The notes under the pieces: generated by a model
What the model saw: the letters and a program-made list of their open reading frames with translations, nothing else
Told to the model about the DNA's origin: nothing
Databases searched by the model: none
Made by a program: the position numbers and the translations under genes
From: Pelagerythrobacter rhizovicinus
Lineage (GTDB): Bacteria; Pseudomonadota; Alphaproteobacteria; Sphingomonadales; Sphingomonadaceae
Direction of reading: 5' to 3'
Length of the DNA: 64,000 nt
Assembly (NCBI RefSeq): GCF_004135625.1
Contig: NZ_SDPV01000001.1
Coordinates: forward strand, 1 to 64,000
Shown: positions 7,953 to 17,101 of the stretch, one piece after another
How the letters are laid out: each line of letters opens with the position of its first letter
Numbering within the stretch: position 1 is the first letter of the stretch

Positions 7953-8966
7953 CTATCCCCGGCGTTCGCCGCTGGGCGGCACGCTCGCGCGCGGAGCGCG
8001 TTCGCGCTGCTGCGGCAGCGGGGTTCCGGTGTCCGCGCTGCCGGCGGTCACGTTGCCTTCGACCGGGCCGATCGCCTCGCGCACGAGTTCGCCGATTCCG
8101 CCGAGCGAGCCGATGAGCTGCGTCGCCTCGACCGGGAAGAGGATCGTCTTCGCGTTGGGGCTGGTGGCGAACTTGCCGACGGCCTTGGTGTACTCCTGCG
8201 CCACGAAATAGTTGATCGCCGCGTTGCCGCTCTGCGCGATCGCATCGGAGACCATCTGGGTTGCCTTGGCTTCCGCTTCCGCCGCGCGCTCGCGCGCCTC
8301 GGCGTCGCGGAAGGCGGCCTCGCGCTTGCCTTCGGCCGAGAGGATCGCGCTCTGCTTCTCGCCCTCGGCGCGCAGGATACGGCTCGCCCGGTCGCCCTCG
8401 GCCTCGAGGATCTCGGCGCGCTTCAGGCGTTCGGCCTTCATCTGGCGGGCCATCGCCTCGGAGATGTCGACCGGGGGGCGGATGTCCTTGATCTCGACCC
8501 GGGTGATCTTGACGCCCCAGGGCGAGGTCGCGTGGTCGACCACCGCAAGCAGGCGGGCGTTGATCTCGTCGCGCTTCGACAGGGTTTCGTCGAGGTCCAT
8601 CGAGCCCATGACGGTCCGCAGATTGGTGGTCGTGAGCGCCATGATCGCGGCATAGAGGTTGTGCACCTCGTAGGCGGCCTTGCCCGCGTCGAGCACCTGG
8701 AAGAAGACCACCGCGTCGACCCCGACCATGGCGTTGTCCTTGGTGATGATCTCCTGCCCGGGGATGTCGAGCACCTGCTCCATCATGTTGACCTTCTGTC
8801 CGACGCGGTCGACGAACGGGATGATCAGATGCAGCCCGGGCTCGGCGGCGAGAGTGAACTTGCCCAGCCGCTCGATCGTGTAGACGTAGCCCTGCTTGAC
8901 GACGCGCACCGCCATCAGCAGGAAAATCACTGCCAGCACCAGCAGCATGATCAGGGCGATGCCCAT
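7953..8966 (-). CDS. SPFH/band-7 protein, stomatin-like (QmcA-type)
   Basis: The 337-residue protein has one N-terminal membrane anchor (IALIMLLVLAVIFLLMAV), a band-7 domain (VYTIERLGKF, PFVDRVGQKVNMMEQ, ALTTTNLRTVMGSMDLDE), the paraslipin sequence HATSPWGVKITRVEIKDIRP, and a long Ala/Glu-rich coiled coil (about residues 190-265). Proteins of this type oligomerise on the membrane and scaffold or control proteases and quinone-linked functions. The ATG is preceded by GGAGAG on the minus strand. It is the first gene of a two-gene operon with nfeD. The extra C-terminal tail (PLPQQRERAPRA) is low complexity. Confidence 0.88.
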   Translation of the reverse strand: MGIALIMLLVLAVIFLLMAVRVVKQGYVYTIERLGKFTLAAEPGLHLIIPFVDRVGQKVNMMEQVLDIPGQEIITKDNAMVGVDAVVFFQVLDAGKAAYEVHNLYAAIMALTTTNLRTVMGSMDLDETLSKRDEINARLLAVVDHATSPWGVKITRVEIKDIRPPVDISEAMARQMKAERLKRAEILEAEGDRASRILRAEGEKQSAILSAEGKREAAFRDAEARERAAEAEAKATQMVSDAIAQSGNAAINYFVAQEYTKAVGKFATSPNAKTILFPVEATQLIGSLGGIGELVREAIGPVEGNVTAGSADTGTPLPQQRERAPRASVPPSGERRG

Positions 8967-9106
8967 CGCGCTCTCCTTCCCCCTCAGGTGCGCCCATCGT
9001 ATCAGCGGACCGAACCGGGGCAAGCGAAACCGAGGGGCTCGGCGCGTTACCTTTCGGCAAGGTTTGCGCTCTAGCCTCGCGGCAAAAGCATGAACCGGGG
9101 GCGCGC

Positions 9107-9433
9107 GTGATCGAAATCGAGGTTCAGAACGAGACGCACCAGACGCAGGAGCGCTTGCGGTTCGCCTCGGTCCCCCGCATCGGCGAGGGCATCCGCCTGC
9201 GCGAACCCGACGGATGCTGGGCTTCCTACGACGTGCTCGACGTGTGGTACCAGAAGGCCGAGTTCGGCGACGTCTGGATGCCCTACCTCCACGTCTGCAT
9301 GACGCCCAGCGAACAGCCTGCGGCGGCCGATCCGATCGCACCGCCCGCGTATTCGCCGTTCGGCGAACCGGCCCCCGCCCGCCTGCGCTCGCCCGTCTGG
9401 GGCGAGGAGGAGGTGCCGCCATTCACGGGTTGA
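9107..9433 (+). CDS. Hypothetical protein upstream of response regulator
   Basis: The 108-residue protein starts with GTG after a G-rich stretch. Its first 65 residues are compact and soluble (IEVQNETHQTQERLRF, IGEGIRLREPDGCWASYDVL, VWYQKAEFGDVWMPYLHV), while the rest is a Pro/Ala-rich tail. I do not recognise a domain. Its stop codon overlaps the TTG start of the response regulator gene, which indicates a two-gene unit. A role linked to that regulator is possible but only inferred from position. Confidence 0.55.
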   Translation: MIEIEVQNETHQTQERLRFASVPRIGEGIRLREPDGCWASYDVLDVWYQKAEFGDVWMPYLHVCMTPSEQPAAADPIAPPAYSPFGEPAPARLRSPVWGEEEVPPFTG

Positions 9434-9960
9434 TCAAACGCAACGTGCCGCCCGGGGGCAAGACGGCGACGGAGGATGCGGCCCCGCTTCGGCCGCCCGC
9501 CGAAGCCGCCGCACCCGCCGCACCGGCCGACCCCACGCAACGGATCGTCGACGAGGCGAAGACCGCCTATGCCGCGCGTCATGCTCAGGCGCGCGTCCGC
9601 CGCTGTCTGGTGGTCGACGATTCGCGCATGATCCGCAAGGTCGCGCGCCGGATCGTGGAGGATCTCGGCTTCGAAGCGGCCGAGGCCGAAAACGGCGAGG
9701 AAGCGCTTGCGCGCTGCAAGGCGACCATGCCCGATCTCGTCCTGCTCGACTGGAACATGCCGGTGATGAGCGGGATCGAATTCGTCACCCGCCTGCGCGC
9801 TCTCCCCGCCGACCGCGCGCCGCGGGTGGTGTTCTGCACTTCGAATTCGGGCGCCGTCGACATCCACAAGGGGATCGAGGCCGGCGCCGACGAATACGTG
9901 ATCAAGCCGTTCGACGAAGCGACGCTGCGGGCGAAGCTGCGCAATATCGGGCTGAGCTGA
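9430..9960 (+). CDS. CheY/DivK-like single-domain response regulator
   Basis: The C-terminal two thirds form a complete receiver domain: acidic pocket VVDDSR (about residues 61-66), phosphoacceptor Asp 107 in VLLDWNMP, Thr in VFCTSNS and Lys in YVIKPF. There is no output domain, so it acts by protein-protein contact, as CheY or DivK do. The first 45 residues are a Pro/Ala-rich extension. No ATG lies before the domain; I used the TTG that overlaps the preceding stop, and a GTG five codons later is possible. No kinase gene is nearby, so its input is unknown. A motility link is not shown by position: the flagellar genes begin 25 kb away. Confidence 0.75.
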   Translation: MIKRNVPPGGKTATEDAAPLRPPAEAAAPAAPADPTQRIVDEAKTAYAARHAQARVRRCLVVDDSRMIRKVARRIVEDLGFEAAEAENGEEALARCKATMPDLVLLDWNMPVMSGIEFVTRLRALPADRAPRVVFCTSNSGAVDIHKGIEAGADEYVIKPFDEATLRAKLRNIGLS

Positions 9961-9970
9961 CGGAGTAGGG

Positions 9971-10081
9971 GAGTCCCCGCGCAGGCGGGGACCTCAGGCC
10001 ACTGGCGCTCCGTCTGCTTGGAAGAGGGAATACCCCGAGCGGGACGCCAACTGCCTGAGGTCCCCGCCTTCGGGGGGACTC
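9971..10081. repeat. Palindromic intergenic repeat, family A (inverted pair)
   Basis: A unit beginning GTCCCCGCGCAGGCGGGGAC and continuing CTCAGGCCACTGGCGCTCCG is followed about 40 nt later by an inverted copy (GCCTGAGGTCCCCGCC...). Similar units recur near 10.6-10.76 kb. The inverted arrangement and internal hairpin are those of REP/BIME-type elements. The unit lies just after the response regulator stop and could act as a transcription end or mRNA stabiliser. Confidence 0.75.
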
Positions 10082-10116
10082 GGGCAGAGCGAATGCAGGC
10101 CTGTGGCAAATAGCTC

Positions 10117-10144
10117 TTGACAGAATAACCCATTTGGTTATACA
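10117..10144 (+). promoter_or_regulatory. Strong sigma-70-type promoter with overlapping palindromic operator
   Basis: TTGACA (10117-10122) and TATACA (10139-10144) are separated by 16 nt. The spacer carries a perfect inverted repeat ATAACC-CATTT-GGTTAT (10125-10141) that overlaps the -10 box, a layout expected for repression by a dimeric regulator. Downstream there is no clearly recognisable gene for several hundred bases. The core AACC-N5-GGTT recurs next to a TTGACA on the minus strand near 51.79 kb. Confidence 0.55.
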
Positions 10145-10584
10145 CTCGCCCCGCCAGCCCATGCTGGTCAGCGACGGGGGCGAGGCGTGTACGCGTCACG
10201 CAGTGCGCTTCGTCCAAACGGCCGGTGCCTCGGAGGAGCTAGTGACCTTCGAGAAAGCACCTCTGTGCCGGGATGCGAGGAATACCGGCATGTTCTCTCG
10301 CGGTGGGCCTCAACGCCGCGGACCTGAGGATATGTCCGGCGGAGGCGGCAAGCGCGAGCCCTGGCCGCATCTGCCTCGCGTCCCCGAAGGGCCGAGCGGA
10401 AGGTTGCCGTAACCCCTTCTGCCGTTCGCAACGATGTTACCAAGGCAACCCTGTGACGCCCAGGTGGCAATCCTGTGATGCCCAGGCGGCACCGGCCGAT
10501 CCCGTCCGCTTGCCTACCCTCCCGGCGCAACGTCCGCACTCGCCAGCGGATGATGGCGGGTGCCCGGGCCTCTCCTCCTTCCCG
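10145..10584 (+). other. ORF-poor region downstream of the 10.1-kb promoter
   Basis: About 440 bases separate the promoter/operator from the next repeat cluster. Several frames are open because of high GC, but none has a credible start with ribosome binding site or a recognisable protein motif. The stretch contains local inverted repeats and tandem-like motifs (two occurrences of GTGACGCCCAGG / GTGATGCCCAGG). It may encode a structured RNA or an unrecognised small protein. I cannot match it to tmRNA, 6S RNA, RNase P RNA or SRP RNA. Confidence 0.35.
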
Positions 10585-10759
10585 AGTCCCCGCGCAGGCG
10601 GGGGTCTCAGGCCACTGGCGCTCCGCCCGATAGCACGAGGCCCCAGCCTGCGCTGGGGATCGGGAGGTCATAGCCACGCGTCTGTCCCCGCGCAGGCAGG
10701 CGTCTCAAGCCACTGGCGCTCCGCTATCTGCCTGAGGTCCCCGCCTGCGCGGGGACTCA
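10585..10759. repeat. Cluster of family A palindromic repeats
   Basis: Two more copies of the family A unit (each starting GTCCCCGCGCAGGC and ending near CCACTGGCGCTCCG) occur at about 10585-10624 and 10684-10723, with an inverted half (CTGCCTGAGGTCCCCGCC) at 10729-10759. A related palindrome (CCCCAGCCTGCGCTGGGG) lies between them. The cluster lies directly downstream of the dienelactone hydrolase gene. Confidence 0.75.
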
Positions 10760-10768
10760 TGCGGGGGA

Positions 10769-11656
10769 TCAGCCCAGCGCTTCCTTGTAAAGCTCCAGCA
10801 GGTTCGCCCAGGCCCGTTCGGCCTCGGCTTCGACATAGGCCGGAGAGTCGGGGACGGTCCAGCCATGGTCGCCCGCATAGACTTCCACTTCGGCCGGGCG
10901 GCCCGCCGCCTTCGCCGCTTCGCGCAGGATCTTCTTGTGGTCGGGCGCCTCGGCGGCGTCGTCCTGGGCGATGGCGACAAGATAGCTGGCCCGGGTCTCG
11001 TCCAGCAGGTTGTGCGGGCTCATCGGGTCGTCGCCGCGCACCAATCCGCCGCCGTGGAAGCTCGCCGCCGCCCGTACGCGGCCGGGCACCCCTGCCGCGC
11101 TCCACATCGTAAACGGCCCGCCCATGCAGTATCCCTGCGTGCCCACGCCGCGCTCCGCATCCACCGCGTCCTGCGCGTCGAGCCAGGCGACCGCGGCCGC
11201 GGCGTCGCGCATGATCGCCTCGGGCGTCAGCTTCTCGCGCCAGGGGCCGACTTTCTGGAAACCGCCGTTCGCGGCGAAGTCGGCGAAATCCTCGAACTGC
11301 TGTCCGGCGACGTCGCGGTAGTAGGGGTTGGCCACGAAGACCGCGTAGCCCTGTCCGGCGAGCCGGCGCGCCATATTTCGCTTCACCTCGCGAATCCCGG
11401 CGATATCGGGCCAGAACAGCACCGCTGGCGCCGGGCCGGAGACCGGATGGACGAAGAACCCGTCCATCGTCCCGTCGGGGGTTTCGAAAGCGACCGCTTC
11501 TTCGGCCATCGCCGGCAGGGTCGCCTCCCGGTCGTCCCCCGAACCGGATTCCACCGGCGTGCACGCCGCCAGTGCGGCCATCCCGCCGAGCGCGCCGAAC
11601 TGCCGCCGGTTGAGTCCCTCGCGCGCCCAGCGGGCGAGCTTCTCTTCATCGCACAT
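10769..11656 (-). CDS. Exported dienelactone hydrolase family protein
   Basis: The 295-residue alpha/beta-hydrolase has the family's Cys nucleophile in GTQGYCMGG (C177), Asp in AQDD (about 232) and His in GDHGW (H264). The N-terminus carries a twin-arginine-like motif NRRQF (residues 17-21), a short hydrophobic stretch and a possible lipobox ALAAC (C32), so it is probably exported and perhaps lipid-anchored. Such enzymes hydrolyse lactones or esters; the substrate is unknown. The ATG is preceded by GGGAGAAA. The gene is divergent from the aldehyde dehydrogenase, sharing a 143-nt region, which hints at a common oxidative-catabolic role only by position. Confidence 0.85.
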   Translation of the reverse strand: MCDEEKLARWAREGLNRRQFGALGGMAALAACTPVESGSGDDREATLPAMAEEAVAFETPDGTMDGFFVHPVSGPAPAVLFWPDIAGIREVKRNMARRLAGQGYAVFVANPYYRDVAGQQFEDFADFAANGGFQKVGPWREKLTPEAIMRDAAAAVAWLDAQDAVDAERGVGTQGYCMGGPFTMWSAAGVPGRVRAAASFHGGGLVRGDDPMSPHNLLDETRASYLVAIAQDDAAEAPDHKKILREAAKAAGRPAEVEVYAGDHGWTVPDSPAYVEAEAERAWANLLELYKEALG

Positions 11657-11799
11657 AACCGTTTCTCCCAGTCGCGTCGCCGCATGGTGCGCGGCGGGCG
11701 CCCGACATGCAAGACCACGGCCATCCGAACCCGATTGGGCGTGTGCGATCCACGTGGTAGGTTGCCGAGAAAGACCGATTCTTACCGGGAGAGAGCACA

Positions 11800-13310
<1,511 letters not shown>

Positions 13311-13314
<4 letters not shown>

Positions 13315-13458
13315 GGTGTATCGACATTCAGCCCTGACGGCCTGCAAACGGCGGCTTGCCGCGCTTCCGGTGCTCACGGGCAGCAAGCCCGCTGCGCTCC
13401 GGGTCACGGAAAACCACCGTTTTCGGCTCGCCATCTTCTGAATGTCGATACACCCTAG
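13311..13458. repeat. MITE-like element with perfect 21-bp terminal inverted repeats
   Basis: Left end CTAGGGTGTATCGACATTCA plus G (13311-13331) and right end (13438-13458) are perfect inverted copies of each other, giving a 148-bp element with no gene. The interior contains smaller inverted repeats. The outermost CTAG supplies the stop codon of the upstream aldehyde dehydrogenase gene. A related end (18 of 21 positions the same) occurs at 58188-58208 in the fli operon, so this is a dispersed family. Confidence 0.8.
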
Positions 13459-13499
13459 TGCCGGCACCACCCGGAAGGGCGCGTGTGGGACGCGCACGA

Positions 13500-13536
13500 A
13501 AAAAGGGCGGCCGAGCCTTGCCCGACCGCCCTTCCG
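13500..13536 (-). terminator. Rho-independent terminator
   Basis: On the minus strand AAGGGCGG and CCGCCCTT form a stem around a short loop, followed by TTTT. It lies about 25 nt past the stop of the minus-strand secreted protein gene and is placed to end its transcript. Confidence 0.75.
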
Positions 13537-13558
13537 TCACGCAGGGGACGGAGGAAGG

Positions 13559-14407
13559 CTAACGGGGGGACCCGTCGCCCTGCGCTTCGGAGCCGCTATC
13601 GGCGGCAAGGCTTCCGCCGCCCGCGACCAGTGCATTGCCGCTGGCGGTGAGGTCGGCAGCGGGGATCGTCGCGGTGCCCTCGCGGGTGGCGACGAGCGCC
13701 TGCCGCACGCGGCCCTGCTGGTCGGCGACGACTTCGCTGACGGTGCCGACCTGCGTGCCATCCGGGCTCACGACCGGCATCCCCGGCGCGACGGAGAAGG
13801 CCCCGTCGGCCGCAGCGGCAGCGCTTCCGGCTGCCGCCAGCATCGCCGAGCCGAGACCGGCTGCGCCGGACGCGGCGGCCGAACCTGAGGCCGATCCGCT
13901 GCTCGCGGCCGAGGCGGCGAGATCGCTCGCCAAGCTGGCCGTGCTCGCGGCGCTGCCGCGAACGGTGGCAACGCCTTCGCCCGCTGTCGAGACGCCCCGG
14001 GCGGCCAGGTCGCTCGCCGCATCGGTGCCGACGAGCTGCGCGTTGGCGCTACCCGAGCCCGAGGCGCTGCCCGAGGCGGAGGCACCGCCTGTCGTCGAGC
14101 CCGCGGGGCCGTCGAGCAACTGCGAAGCCGTCGCGTCGAAATCGGCATCGAGCGACCGGTCGACCGAGACCTCGCCCGAACGGGTATCGACGCGCTGGTC
14201 GCCCCGCGTGCGGACATCGCCGCGAGTCGTGGTGCGGGTGGTCGTGCGGATCGAGTCGGTCGAGGTGCGCAGGGTCGAATCGACCGCGCCGCTCACCGTG
14301 CCGCCGAGACCGCCCAAGGCACCGCCGCTGCCGCCAAGGAGCTGCGCGTGCGCCGGGGGCGCGGCGAAGAGCGTGAGAGCCGAAGCTGCGAGAAGAAGGT
14401 TCTTCAT
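13559..14407 (-). CDS. Secreted low-complexity protein with PRC-barrel-like end
   Basis: The 282-residue protein has a clear signal peptide (MKNLLLAASALTLFAAPPAHA). The middle is low complexity: a Gly/Leu stretch, a Thr/Arg-rich part (SIRTTTRTTTRGDVRTRGDQ) and long Ala/Ser/Gly runs. The last 80 residues (PGMPVVSPDGTQVGTVSEVV, then TIPAADLTASGNALV) resemble a PRC-barrel-like fold found in envelope proteins of this order. The function is unknown. It precedes an S8 protease on the same strand with an 86-nt gap and is followed by a terminator. Low-complexity composition makes homology-based naming unsafe. Confidence 0.7.
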   Translation of the reverse strand: MKNLLLAASALTLFAAPPAHAQLLGGSGGALGGLGGTVSGAVDSTLRTSTDSIRTTTRTTTRGDVRTRGDQRVDTRSGEVSVDRSLDADFDATASQLLDGPAGSTTGGASASGSASGSGSANAQLVGTDAASDLAARGVSTAGEGVATVRGSAASTASLASDLAASAASSGSASGSAAASGAAGLGSAMLAAAGSAAAAADGAFSVAPGMPVVSPDGTQVGTVSEVVADQQGRVRQALVATREGTATIPAADLTASGNALVAGGGSLAADSGSEAQGDGSPR

Positions 14408-14493
14408 GGCATGTCCCTTTCTGTCTGGCGAACGCGGAAAGGGGGGATGCGTTCGCTCAAAGGGAAAACGGATGCGGTGCGCCGCTTAATCCA

Positions 14494-15735
14494 TCAGCCG
14501 CCGGATTTTTTCGGTACGCCCTTGCACGCACCGCAGACGAGGCCCCGGCCGTAGGTGTCGTCGTGGCCCTCACGGCCGAGGTCTTCGGCCTCCGCGTCGA
14601 GCGCGGAGCGCCACGCGTGCCCCTGTCCGATCGCGCGCGATACGCGGGCGGCAACGAGAGGCGTGGCGAAGGACGTGCCGCGCAGGCCGACTCGCTTGCC
14701 CCTGGCATCGATGCCGTGGATGTTCGCACCGGGCGCGGCGTAATCGAGATGGAGCGCGCGGCCTGCCTCTATCAGCGCGCGGCGCCGGCCGTCGACCGCC
14801 GTCACGGCGACCACGCCATCGTAGGAGGCAGGATAGGCCGGCGGCGCCGCAGGCCCGCCGTTGCCCACGGCCGCGACCACGACCACGCCTCTGCGCCGGG
14901 CGGCCTCGATCGCGCGTTCGAGCAGCGGATTGCGCGGCCCGACGAGGCTGATCGTCACCACTTTCGAGCCCGTGCCGACCAGCCAGCCGAGCCCCTTCGC
15001 CATGGCCAGCGCATTGCCGCCCGCCTGGTCGGTGCCATAGACGTCGGCGACGCGAACCGGGCCGGCGCCCGCGTGGACGAGCAGCGAGGCGATCGCGCTG
15101 CCATGGTTGCTGGGATAGGGCGCGCCTTTCGCGAACCCGCGGATTGCGGCAACCGGCACGGCCTTGCCCGGGGCGCCGTCGATCATGCCGACCGGTGCTC
15201 CGCTTCCGCTGCCGGCGGCCGTGGCGGCGAGGACGAGCGGCGCGCCCGCAGTGTCGCCCGACTGGAAGTGGAGATTGTCCGGCGCCACCGTCGCCTCCGG
15301 CATCAGCCTTGCCAGAGCACCCTCGGCATCGGCGAGATCCATTCCCTCGGGCACGCGTAGCCGCACGACCGTGAAACCGAGGCCTTCGACCTCCTCGCGC
15401 GAGAGAAGCGCGAACCCTGCCGCTTCGCCCGCCGCGAGCGCCGCAGGCGAGGCGTCCATCACCAGAATCTCCCCCCGCCGCGCCGGCGCGCCGCGGGCAT
15501 CGCGCTCGATCACATCGCGATGCCGCCGCACCAGCCGGTCGATCGTTCGCACGCGGTCCCGCGCGAGCTTCTCGACCGTGCGCTGTGCTTCGTTGGTCGT
15601 GCGATCGAGCACGTCCGTGGTGGCATCGAGCACGCCGCCGACATCCGGAACCTGCACGCCCGGCAGCGCAATCTGCGCCGACAGCGGAGCCGCGATCATC
15701 GCCAGAACCGCGGAAATGAGGAAAATTCTGCGCAT
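14494..15735 (-). CDS. Secreted subtilisin-like (S8) serine protease
   Basis: The 413-residue protein has a signal peptide (IFLISAVLAMIAAPLSA), a pro-region of about 150 residues, and an S8 catalytic domain. Visible residues are Asp 186 (GMIDGAP), His 211 (SNHGSAIAS), oxyanion Asn 292 (AVGNGGPA) and Ser 355 (RGTSFATPL). It ends in a Cys pair (LVCGACKG) and a lysine-rich tail. The gene is divergent from an ECF sigma/anti-sigma pair with only 43 nt between starts. This arrangement suggests co-regulation or involvement in envelope stress proteolysis, but there is no direct evidence that it acts on the anti-sigma factor. Confidence 0.88.
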   Translation of the reverse strand: MRRIFLISAVLAMIAAPLSAQIALPGVQVPDVGGVLDATTDVLDRTTNEAQRTVEKLARDRVRTIDRLVRRHRDVIERDARGAPARRGEILVMDASPAALAAGEAAGFALLSREEVEGLGFTVVRLRVPEGMDLADAEGALARLMPEATVAPDNLHFQSGDTAGAPLVLAATAAGSGSGAPVGMIDGAPGKAVPVAAIRGFAKGAPYPSNHGSAIASLLVHAGAGPVRVADVYGTDQAGGNALAMAKGLGWLVGTGSKVVTISLVGPRNPLLERAIEAARRRGVVVVAAVGNGGPAAPPAYPASYDGVVAVTAVDGRRRALIEAGRALHLDYAAPGANIHGIDARGKRVGLRGTSFATPLVAARVSRAIGQGHAWRSALDAEAEDLGREGHDDTYGRGLVCGACKGVPKKSGG

Positions 15736-15778
15736 TCCTGTCGTTTGTCTCCTAAACGCGATTAAGCATGGATGAAAC

Positions 15779-16306
15779 GTGCGAGATCATCCGTTTAATC
15801 CGTGGAAGGCAGAGACGCTGAGCACGACGTTCGAACAGGACTTGCTGGATCTGCTGCCCCGGCTGCGCCGTTTCGCGGCCGGGCTGGCCGGCAATCCTGC
15901 GGACGGCGACGATCTCTGCCAGATGGCGCTCGAGCGCGCGCTCGCCAACCGGTCCCGGTGGCAGGAGGGCACGCGGCTCGACAGTTGGACGTACAGGATC
16001 ATGCGCAACATCTGGATCGACGAGGGCCGCGCGGAGAGTCGCCGCAGGCAGACCTTCGTGGCGGAGGAGGCCGGTGCGACCCAGGGCGGAGAGGGCGCGC
16101 AGGAAGCCGCGGCCGAGCTGTCCTATGTCGACCGCGCGATGCAGAAGCTCCCGCCCGATCAGCGCGAGGCGGTGCTGCTGGTGATGGTCGAGGGCTATGC
16201 CTACAAGGAAGCGGCGGAGATCGTCGGCTGCCCGGTCGGCACGCTCAACTCGCGCCTGGTGCGCGGGCGCGACGCGTTGATGGCGATGCTGGGGGAAGCG
16301 CAATGA
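15779..16306 (+). CDS. ECF-type RNA polymerase sigma factor
   Basis: The 175-residue protein has ECF region 2 (FEQDLLDLLPRLRRFAAGLA, DGDDLCQMALERAL, LDSWTYRIMRNIWIDEGR) and region 4 (LPPDQREAVLLVMVEGYAYK, then VGCPVGTLNSRLVRGRDAL). It directs polymerase to stress or envelope promoters. The GTG start leaves about 14 atypical residues before the first conserved ones, and the true start may be a few codons downstream, where only non-standard codons (CTG) are available. It overlaps the next gene, a membrane anti-sigma factor, by 4 nt (ATGA). The divergent neighbour is a secreted S8 protease. Confidence 0.88.
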   Translation: MRDHPFNPWKAETLSTTFEQDLLDLLPRLRRFAAGLAGNPADGDDLCQMALERALANRSRWQEGTRLDSWTYRIMRNIWIDEGRAESRRRQTFVAEEAGATQGGEGAQEAAAELSYVDRAMQKLPPDQREAVLLVMVEGYAYKEAAEIVGCPVGTLNSRLVRGRDALMAMLGEAQ

Positions 16307-17016
16307 CCGTGACCAGAGAGGAACTCGCGGCTTTCGCGGATGGCGAGCTGACCGGCGAGCGTGCGGCGCAGGTCGCCGCCGCCGTCGCCGCCGATCCCGC
16401 GCTGGCGGGCGAGGTCGAGGCGCACCGCGCGCTCCGGGCGCGGCTGGCGGATCATTACGCGCCGGTCGCCGCGGCGCCGGTGCCGGATCGCCTTGCAGCC
16501 CTGCTGGCCCGGCCGCAGGAGGCCGAGGTGGTCGATTTCGCCGAGGCGAAGGAACGGCGCGAGGCGCGGCGCGGAATCCCGCGCTGGGGCTGGATCGTGG
16601 GTCCGGCGCTCGCCGCCTCGCTCGCGCTGGTGCTGCTCCTGCCGGGAAGCGGCGGGAACGATGCGGCCTACGCCGACCCGCAGCTCGCCGGGGTCCTCGA
16701 CAGCCGCCTGGTGGCCGAACAGGCGCCCGGAGCGGATACGCGCGTGCTGCTGAGTTTCCGTGCGCAGGGCGGCGAGTTCTGCCGGGTCTTCAGCGGCGAA
16801 GGCGGCGGCGGGATCGCCTGCCGCGACCGGCAGGGGTGGCGTCTCGAAGCTCTCGGCGAGGGCAGCGCCGGCGCCTCGACCGACTATCGCATGGCGGGAG
16901 CGAGCGACGCGGCTCTCCTCGCCCGCGCGCAGGAGATGGCGCAAGGCCCCGCCCTTGACGCCGAGGCGGAAGCGGCAGCGCAAGCGAACGACTGGCGTGG
17001 AGCCTCGGCACGGTGA
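16303..17016 (+). CDS. Membrane anti-sigma factor for the upstream ECF sigma
   Basis: The 237-residue protein begins with a cytosolic helix typical of anti-sigma factors (REELAAFADGELTGERAAQV, then about 45 residues without the Cys/His zinc motif), followed by one transmembrane segment (about residues 95-115, IVGPALAASLALVLLLP) and a periplasmic domain with two cysteines (EFCRVF and GIACRDRQGW). It overlaps the sigma gene by 4 nt, the usual arrangement of a cognate pair. It probably holds the sigma factor at the membrane until a periplasmic signal is sensed. The signal is unknown. Confidence 0.82.
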   Translation: MTVTREELAAFADGELTGERAAQVAAAVAADPALAGEVEAHRALRARLADHYAPVAAAPVPDRLAALLARPQEAEVVDFAEAKERREARRGIPRWGWIVGPALAASLALVLLLPGSGGNDAAYADPQLAGVLDSRLVAEQAPGADTRVLLSFRAQGGEFCRVFSGEGGGGIACRDRQGWRLEALGEGSAGASTDYRMAGASDAALLARAQEMAQGPALDAEAEAAAQANDWRGASAR

Positions 17017-17101
17017 AGGCGCTGGTGCTGTTGGTGCGCTGACAATCCGCTTCGGTGCCGCTAGGGTCCGACGTTCAGGGATTGGACGAGGGACTTCTAC
17101 G

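Noticed and set aside
7356-9074. A 572-residue open frame on the plus strand opposite the NfeD and SPFH genes
   Set aside because: It is a high-GC antisense shadow: composition is Arg/Ala/Gly/Asp-rich without domains, while the minus strand encodes two clearly recognisable proteins with proper starts.
10273-11112. A 279-residue plus-strand frame beginning in the region behind the 10.1-kb promoter
   Set aside because: It reads through several palindromic repeats and into the antisense of the dienelactone hydrolase gene, so it cannot be a real gene as a whole.
15769-15822. A 17-codon frame (ATG to TGA) ending where the ECF sigma conserved region begins
   Set aside because: It could be a leader peptide, but there is no clear ribosome site and the GTG start of the sigma factor overlaps it in another frame. 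It is more likely chance.
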